Positions 59,033 through 64,000 of a stretch of 64,000 bases of DNA are shown piece after piece (the stretch's first letter is position 1; each line of letters begins with the position of its first letter). The notes beneath the pieces are model-generated. The model was not told the DNA's origin, did no database searches, and saw only the letters and a list, made by a program, of their open reading frames with translations. The DNA is from Phallus indusiatus (taxonomy: Eukaryota; Basidiomycota; Agaricomycetes; Phallales; Phallaceae). Location: positions 496,001 through 560,000 of the forward strand of contig JAQFWX010000018.1 of NCBI GenBank assembly GCA_027605045.1, in the 5' to 3' direction. The position numbers and the translations under genes are program-made.

Positions 59033-61478
59033 ATGACAGAGGTCTCTCAGATCTCCACCACAGACAACGCAAGCAACATTGCGGAATTCAAGAAAGGAAA
59101 GATTGTGTTCAAGCAGAAGCCTTTGTCTTTTGAGTCGTTATCCGAGACCATGCAAGGTACGCGTTCTTTTGTTCAAAAATGACGGACGTTCACTAGACAA
59201 TTCACCTGGTAGAGATCGTAGACTTCCGGGCTTACACTCAAGATCTTGATTCTCCTCTCTCGGCCGTTCCACAAGACTATTTTCCCTTGATTGCAAAATT
59301 AGTTCAAGAAAGGTACGACCAAAATCTTTACACTGTCAACGCTGCTCATCAGAATTAGTGATAAATCACTATCAACATTGACAAAATCACTTCTACCGTT
59401 ACTGTTTCCTCCCAATTCAACGTCTCGAGCTCTGTCTGATATTGCCGTACTTACTCAAGCTGTTGAGAGGGCCATCAAGAATGTTGCTGAACGTGTGAAT
59501 TATGGCATTTCTTCCGAGCCACAGAAGCCACCTTCATCCTGCGCAGTGTGGAGATGGGAAGTCAAAGATTTTGGATGGTTGCCGGAATCCATTCGGGAGA
59601 CTGCGCTAACCCGTTTGACAGAAAGAAAACAGGTGTGACCGACTTTCTATCATTCTGAGATCCTTGTATAACGTTTTTCTAGGCCAAAAAATACTTGCAG
59701 TTGTGTTTTGATAACTTTTCTGAAGAAGAGAAAAGTACCATATTTGGAAAGAAAACGATCCAAGAAGCATCGATTACGGTAAAATACCATTTACCATTCT
59801 GTAGCGAAAGATCCTCATGAAATTCTCCTAGACGAAGGAAAAGCCAGACAAGAAATCCTCCAAAGTTCTTAAGGAAAAAAGGGAAACAGAGGTTAGAATG
59901 GTTATTTCGAGTTTCGTCAACGTCTTGTTTACACAATTTTCAGTCGACGAAAAGATCCGCAGCCGCATTTGCGAACTATTTCCTTAAAGCAAAGGCAACG
60001 TCGCAAATAGATAGCTCGGAAGCTACTTCAGCAAAAACTTCTAATGATTTTGAAAACACTTTCAAGCCGTTTTTAGTCAAGAAAAGCGTTCGCATGTCGC
60101 CAATTAACTGGTTTACAATCAGTCGAAGAAATAAAAATTGTGACATTGTCGAGGAAGATGGTAGCCTCGTTGAGGTTTGCAGGAACAGTGGTAAAAATGT
60201 GGGCAAGCCTCGGCTCTCAGGTTTTGGTCTTTAAATACGACTCCAATATTTCTTATATGCTGATTTGAAAGCAGGACCTTTGAGCTCGTATTTTCCTCCT
60301 GATACCCCAAGTTTGCATCCTGTAGGAAGAACGCTCTTAGCCAGAAGACAGTTTCGGAAGGAGAATCAGAACCGTTCTGTTCGATCTATTGTTAATGCAT
60401 CAAATGAAGCCGAAATACAAGGTGATCAGAATAACGTTCAGAAGTGCCAGGCCATCTTGAAGAGTAGAACAATTTTCCCGGTCAAAGTATTCGTCTTCTC
60501 TGAAAACAATAGACCAGGTTATTTGGGTCAGTCAACATATGTTCCATCCCTACAAGTTTCTGACAGCTGTGCAATTTAGGTACATGGACGAGAACTCCAG
60601 CCAAAATTGGCCCACGACTGCCGTTCGCTCTCGACCCAAAAACTCTTGATTACGATTATGATAGCGATGCCGAATGGGAAGTAGATGAAAGCGGGGAAGA
60701 TGTGGATTCCGAGAACGGCTCGATGGAGGAAGACTCCTCGAGCATCGCTTCTGATCTAGATCATTGGCTTGTAGACGGCGATGAAATCATCGAAGATTCA
60801 GCAAGGCGATTCGACGTTGATGAAAAGAAACGAAAGACTGTTGATATGGACGAGGGAAAATCCAATAAGAAGCGCAAAGTTGTCCCGCTCATTCCATTTA
60901 CGAAAGGTCCTACTTACGAGACATCTTTGGGGGTTTGTGAATATGATCTTTTCAAGCAGATGCGAATTCAGATGTTCAATGGTGGGTATCTTGTGTTTAA
61001 TCCATTTTTGTATTTTTTTATTTCGGGTTGATCAGATTCCCCTGTACCTTTAAATCCATTCGACTTTGTCCCAAGCACAATAATAGAAAGAACCGAAGCA
61101 ATAGCCCACAATATGACCAATCAACAGCTCATCAATATATCACAATCCGCAAATATCAAACAGAATACGGTCAATATTCCCAAAACCAGCTTCCCCGACG
61201 CGCATATAGAGGCCCTGCTTCGCAAGGCTGCTACTATCAACACCAGCTCACTTGTAGTGCTGGTAGACCTTATATATCAAGATCTTAGATCACTAGGTAT
61301 CAAGAAGAACGCTCTTGAACTGAAAGTACGAGAAGTATTGGAAAAGCATAAGGAAACGAAGCTCTGGAAGGTGAAAGAATCAGCATGGGTATGTGAACTT
61401 GAACACTCGCATTTCTGCATTCTGATTATTCGCCGTCCATAGATTCGTTATGGACTCACAAAGCCTCAGGCTCAATGA
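59033..61478 (+). CDS. CAC1: Chromatin assembly factor 1 large subunit (CAF-1 p150 / Cac1)
   Basis: Largest CAF-1 subunit, which deposits H3-H4 on newly replicated DNA after recruitment by PCNA. It starts at ATG 59033 (MTEVSQISTTDNASNIAEF). A helical N-terminal region and a short KER-like segment (KEKPDKKSSKVLKEKRETE) follow. STKRSAAAFANYFLKAK is a possible PCNA-binding segment. The conserved core is VFVFSENNRPGYL-GTWTRT, then the acidic ED region (DYDYDSDAEWEVDESGEDV). The C-terminal winged helix (FPDAHIEALLRKAATI, KLWKVKESAW) ends YGLTKPQAQ at TGA 61476-61478. About ten exons. The KER is much shorter than in animals. Head-to-head with RFC. Confidence 0.87.
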
Positions 61479-61656
61479 CCTGATATATTATTATACTTGT
61501 ATCTCGCAGTCGTAATTGTTTATGTTTATATCACGATAATTAATTTACTTCTTTTCCTATGACGTATGGCTACAAAAACCGCGATGGGTTGAAATACAAA
61601 GCGAGAAAGCAGAAAGAAATACTGTAAGACGATAGCATATTCAGGTGTCCGGGATT

Positions 61657-64000
61657 TTATGACTCCAGATCTTCGTCTTTATCTTCTAATTGAGATGGCT
61701 TCAACATGCCTGGAATTCTCATTGCTATTTCACGCTCTGCTTGGGCGCGTTGTTGAGCTTCCGTTTCGCGTTCCTCCAGGAAAAGATCTGCGTTATCATC
61801 ACCAGCAAATTCTTTCAAGGTGATAAGGAAATCGCGCATTGTGGATTTGAAGCGAGCAGAATCCTTGTGCTGTTCTATAAATGCCTTTACGAAGTGCTCT
61901 ATTTGGACACTGCACCAAGTTAACCAATATGCTCTTACTTGGTTTAAAAATGAAGACTTACGGCTGGAGATGAGGGAAAGCACTCCTCAGGAGGTTTGTA
62001 CAGAATTCGCGTAGATAGGTAGGATTAGTCATCCCAGCTGGTGTAACACTGGGATCGAACAACGGCTGTTGCACTTGGCCTTCCTCAACCAGCTGTATCA
62101 AGCGCGCAAGGACAAGACATTGTAATTTGAAACCTGTGTACAGTCAGTCTCTGCGCGATTATTCATAAAGTTGCATACCGCTTTTATGATCCGAGTCAGT
62201 TAACACAAATAAGATATCTTGTATTAACCCCAATAGATACTGTTGGTAAAAAGCATTGGATATCGCAGCGTCCGCTTCCGCAAAATTGTTAACTAGTTCT
62301 AGGCAAGCTGCAAAACAGTTATAACGAAGTCGGAGGTAAAGGTTATATTGTGACGTACTATAAAGGCCCAAATCAGCTATGTCTCGCAATGTATGCTTGA
62401 ATGCCCATGTTATACTGTCCATAAACAGTTTAAATTCCACAGAAGGGATTGATAACAATGCTACAAAATATTCAGAACGAAATTCACAATCGGCAGAAAA
62501 ATAACAGACCAGGGAAGCAGAGCTGATTAATGGCCCGTAACATCCTATAAAACCCAACGCGATGCTCTGGATATTCGGTAAAGTCTTGTGTTATCATATT
62601 CAAAGTGACTTCAAAAACAGCATCCAATATGGCTGGCACTTGTTGGGTAAGGAGTTCCTACAGAGAATTTGGTTAGACTCCATGAAATGCAATTATACAG
62701 GCCTAAAACAACCTTCTGCCTCATAGTAATTGTGGTCATAACATTGAGAACTTCAGCATCTCGAGCTGGGGGGACGTTTCTATTATAATCACCCAGAATG
62801 GCATCCAACAATTGAGGAATGAAACTGTTGTTTATCCCTTCGGCATCTTCAGATCGTTTGATATATGTATCCATAAGTTTCAATATTTCTTTCTTGATTG
62901 TGCGTAAGCCTCGTACTTTCGGCGTTTTCGTGGCAATGACTCCTTGTTGAGCAACCGTCTCGCTGATAATTCCACTAACAGCCTTGTACAGACCCAGCAT
63001 ATCCAGAAATATGCGTCCAATTTGGGGTAAGTAGAAGGCACCAATGGAACTGCAAGCTGACACATTGGTCTTTAAGATATTAGCTAAAATCTTCACGTTC
63101 TCGGGTTGACTCAGAACATCAACGTTGGAAGAAGCTTGAGCCATTAGTGCATCCCACTGTGAACTCGGGTGAGTATACAATCGAACCACGATCATATCTG
63201 ATATACTTACAGCCGAGTTTGGAAGTTCCATTAATTTAGCAATTAATTTTTCCTGGGTGGTTCGGTTCGGTTGGGCAGCAATCATATAACCGACGGCTTC
63301 GTAAAAAGTATGCACCTGCAGGGATATGAAATTAACGCACAGAGAAGGCACACATTCATACCTGTTGTGGAGATAGATCAACTGTAATATGCTGCGTGGT
63401 GCGTAAAATTTCATCTACAAATGGTTCACTCTCGCCAGATTGCTGAATCACGAAGTGACGCCGGCATTTCTGTGCAATCTTGATGAAAGTATCACAAGCC
63501 ATGTCCTGCACCCCTAAATTGCTCTTTGAGACTAATATGTGGAAAATTCAAATTTGCAACATACCTTCATGTGTTTCATGCATAAACTCGAACAGCTTAT
63601 TCACCACAGTCTTAAGAAACTTCCAGTGAGCCTTCAGGAATCGAGGATATTGGCCAACAATGTACATGATGTTCGATGCCACCACGGCTTTGTTATCTTT
63701 CCCTCGTTTCGCCTCTGTCAAGCCAAGAAGCTCCCTAATAACGGTTACCAAGAATCGCTTCTCGGTTTCTTCATTCATGGCACCGGAAATAGAGCCGATG
63801 GCCCAGCATAGCGTGTTGAGGTTATTCCATGACCACTCTGATCCGTCAACTTGTTTTTGTAGCTTTTCTGTGAGGATGCTCTCGGTGTCTTGGACGTCCA
63901 AATGCGTGAGGTAAACAAGAAGTTCTCGCATCGATTTGTACAGTACGATGGTGTCACTTTCCTTCATGAACTCCCGTACTATTTCACCTTCGTCATTTTC
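61657..64000 (-). CDS. CRM1: Exportin-1 / CRM1 (5' end beyond window)
   Basis: HEAT-repeat nuclear export receptor for leucine-rich export signals and Ran-GTP. The visible C-terminal half contains [138 protein letters not shown] and [13 protein letters not shown]. The end is [17 protein letters not shown], stop 61657-61659. About nine introns. The residue equal to the leptomycin-B-reactive cysteine of human and fission yeast is Thr here (GLTEAKRG, codon at 63716-63718). The start codon lies beyond position 64000. Confidence 0.95.

Noticed and set aside
1..64000. Transposons, tRNA or rRNA genes, CRISPR arrays, biosynthetic or defence clusters
   Set aside because: No transposase, reverse transcriptase, long terminal repeats, tRNA-like box pairs, rRNA segments or spaced repeat arrays were seen. 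The genes are conserved housekeeping types rather than a linked pathway.

Overview
This window is nuclear DNA from a filamentous fungus, almost certainly an Agaricomycete-type basidiomycete. Genes are dense and on both strands. Nearly every gene is cut by many short introns of about 50-65 nt, mostly GT..AG. The window holds fungus-restricted or fungus-typical genes: elongation factor 3, a GDS1-type winged-helix protein, a Rom-type CNH fragment and a GPI-anchored cupredoxin. Most coordinates below are gene spans from start codon to stop codon, introns included. Exon joins were made by eye from reading frame and protein-family fit.

Layout. 1-8.3 kb, minus strand: a centrin-binding Sfi1-like protein (3' end outside the window), DNA topoisomerase III with a zinc-finger tail, and the ribosome-assembly WD40 protein Nsa1. 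8.4-14.5 kb: the GID ubiquitin-ligase RING subunit Rmd5/Gid2, a pirin and a SmgGDS-like ARM protein. 14.5-17.1 kb is gene-poor, with one weak small membrane-protein model. 17.1-24.7 kb: a phosducin-like chaperone, an OTU deubiquitinase, AP-1 beta-adaptin, a Nepro/Rmp1-like protein and an O-methyltransferase with a GC-AG intron. 24.8-35 kb: a GPI-anchored cupredoxin, a 1.7-kb gap, mitochondrial sulfide:quinone oxidoreductase, inner nuclear membrane protein Src1/Heh1 and ESCRT-I Vps23. 35.4-51.7 kb: elongation factor 3, a HAD dehalogenase-like enzyme, the GDS1 winged-helix protein, an orphan CNH domain, a two-RRM Pumilio protein and a small unknown gene. 51.9-64 kb: two histone H1 paralogues flanking an adenylate-forming-enzyme-like gene, then RFC clamp-loader subunit, CAF-1 large subunit and Exportin-1 (5' end outside the window).

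How the genes relate. This is mainly a conserved housekeeping segment, not a biosynthetic or mobile island. I saw no transposon, tRNA, rRNA or CRISPR array. The clearest functional grouping is the last 12 kb: two linker histones, the PCNA loader RFC and the PCNA-recruited nucleosome assembler CAF-1. RFC and CAF-1 share a 109-bp head-to-head promoter with a perfect 9-bp direct repeat. I found no wholly new system. The best leads are the duplicated 28-nt zinc-knuckle micro-exons in topoisomerase III, the RFC/CAF-1 promoter repeat, shared elements upstream of both H1 genes, a degenerate adenylation enzyme, a threonine at the leptomycin-B target site of Exportin-1, and a RhoGEF-type CNH domain with no GEF domain.
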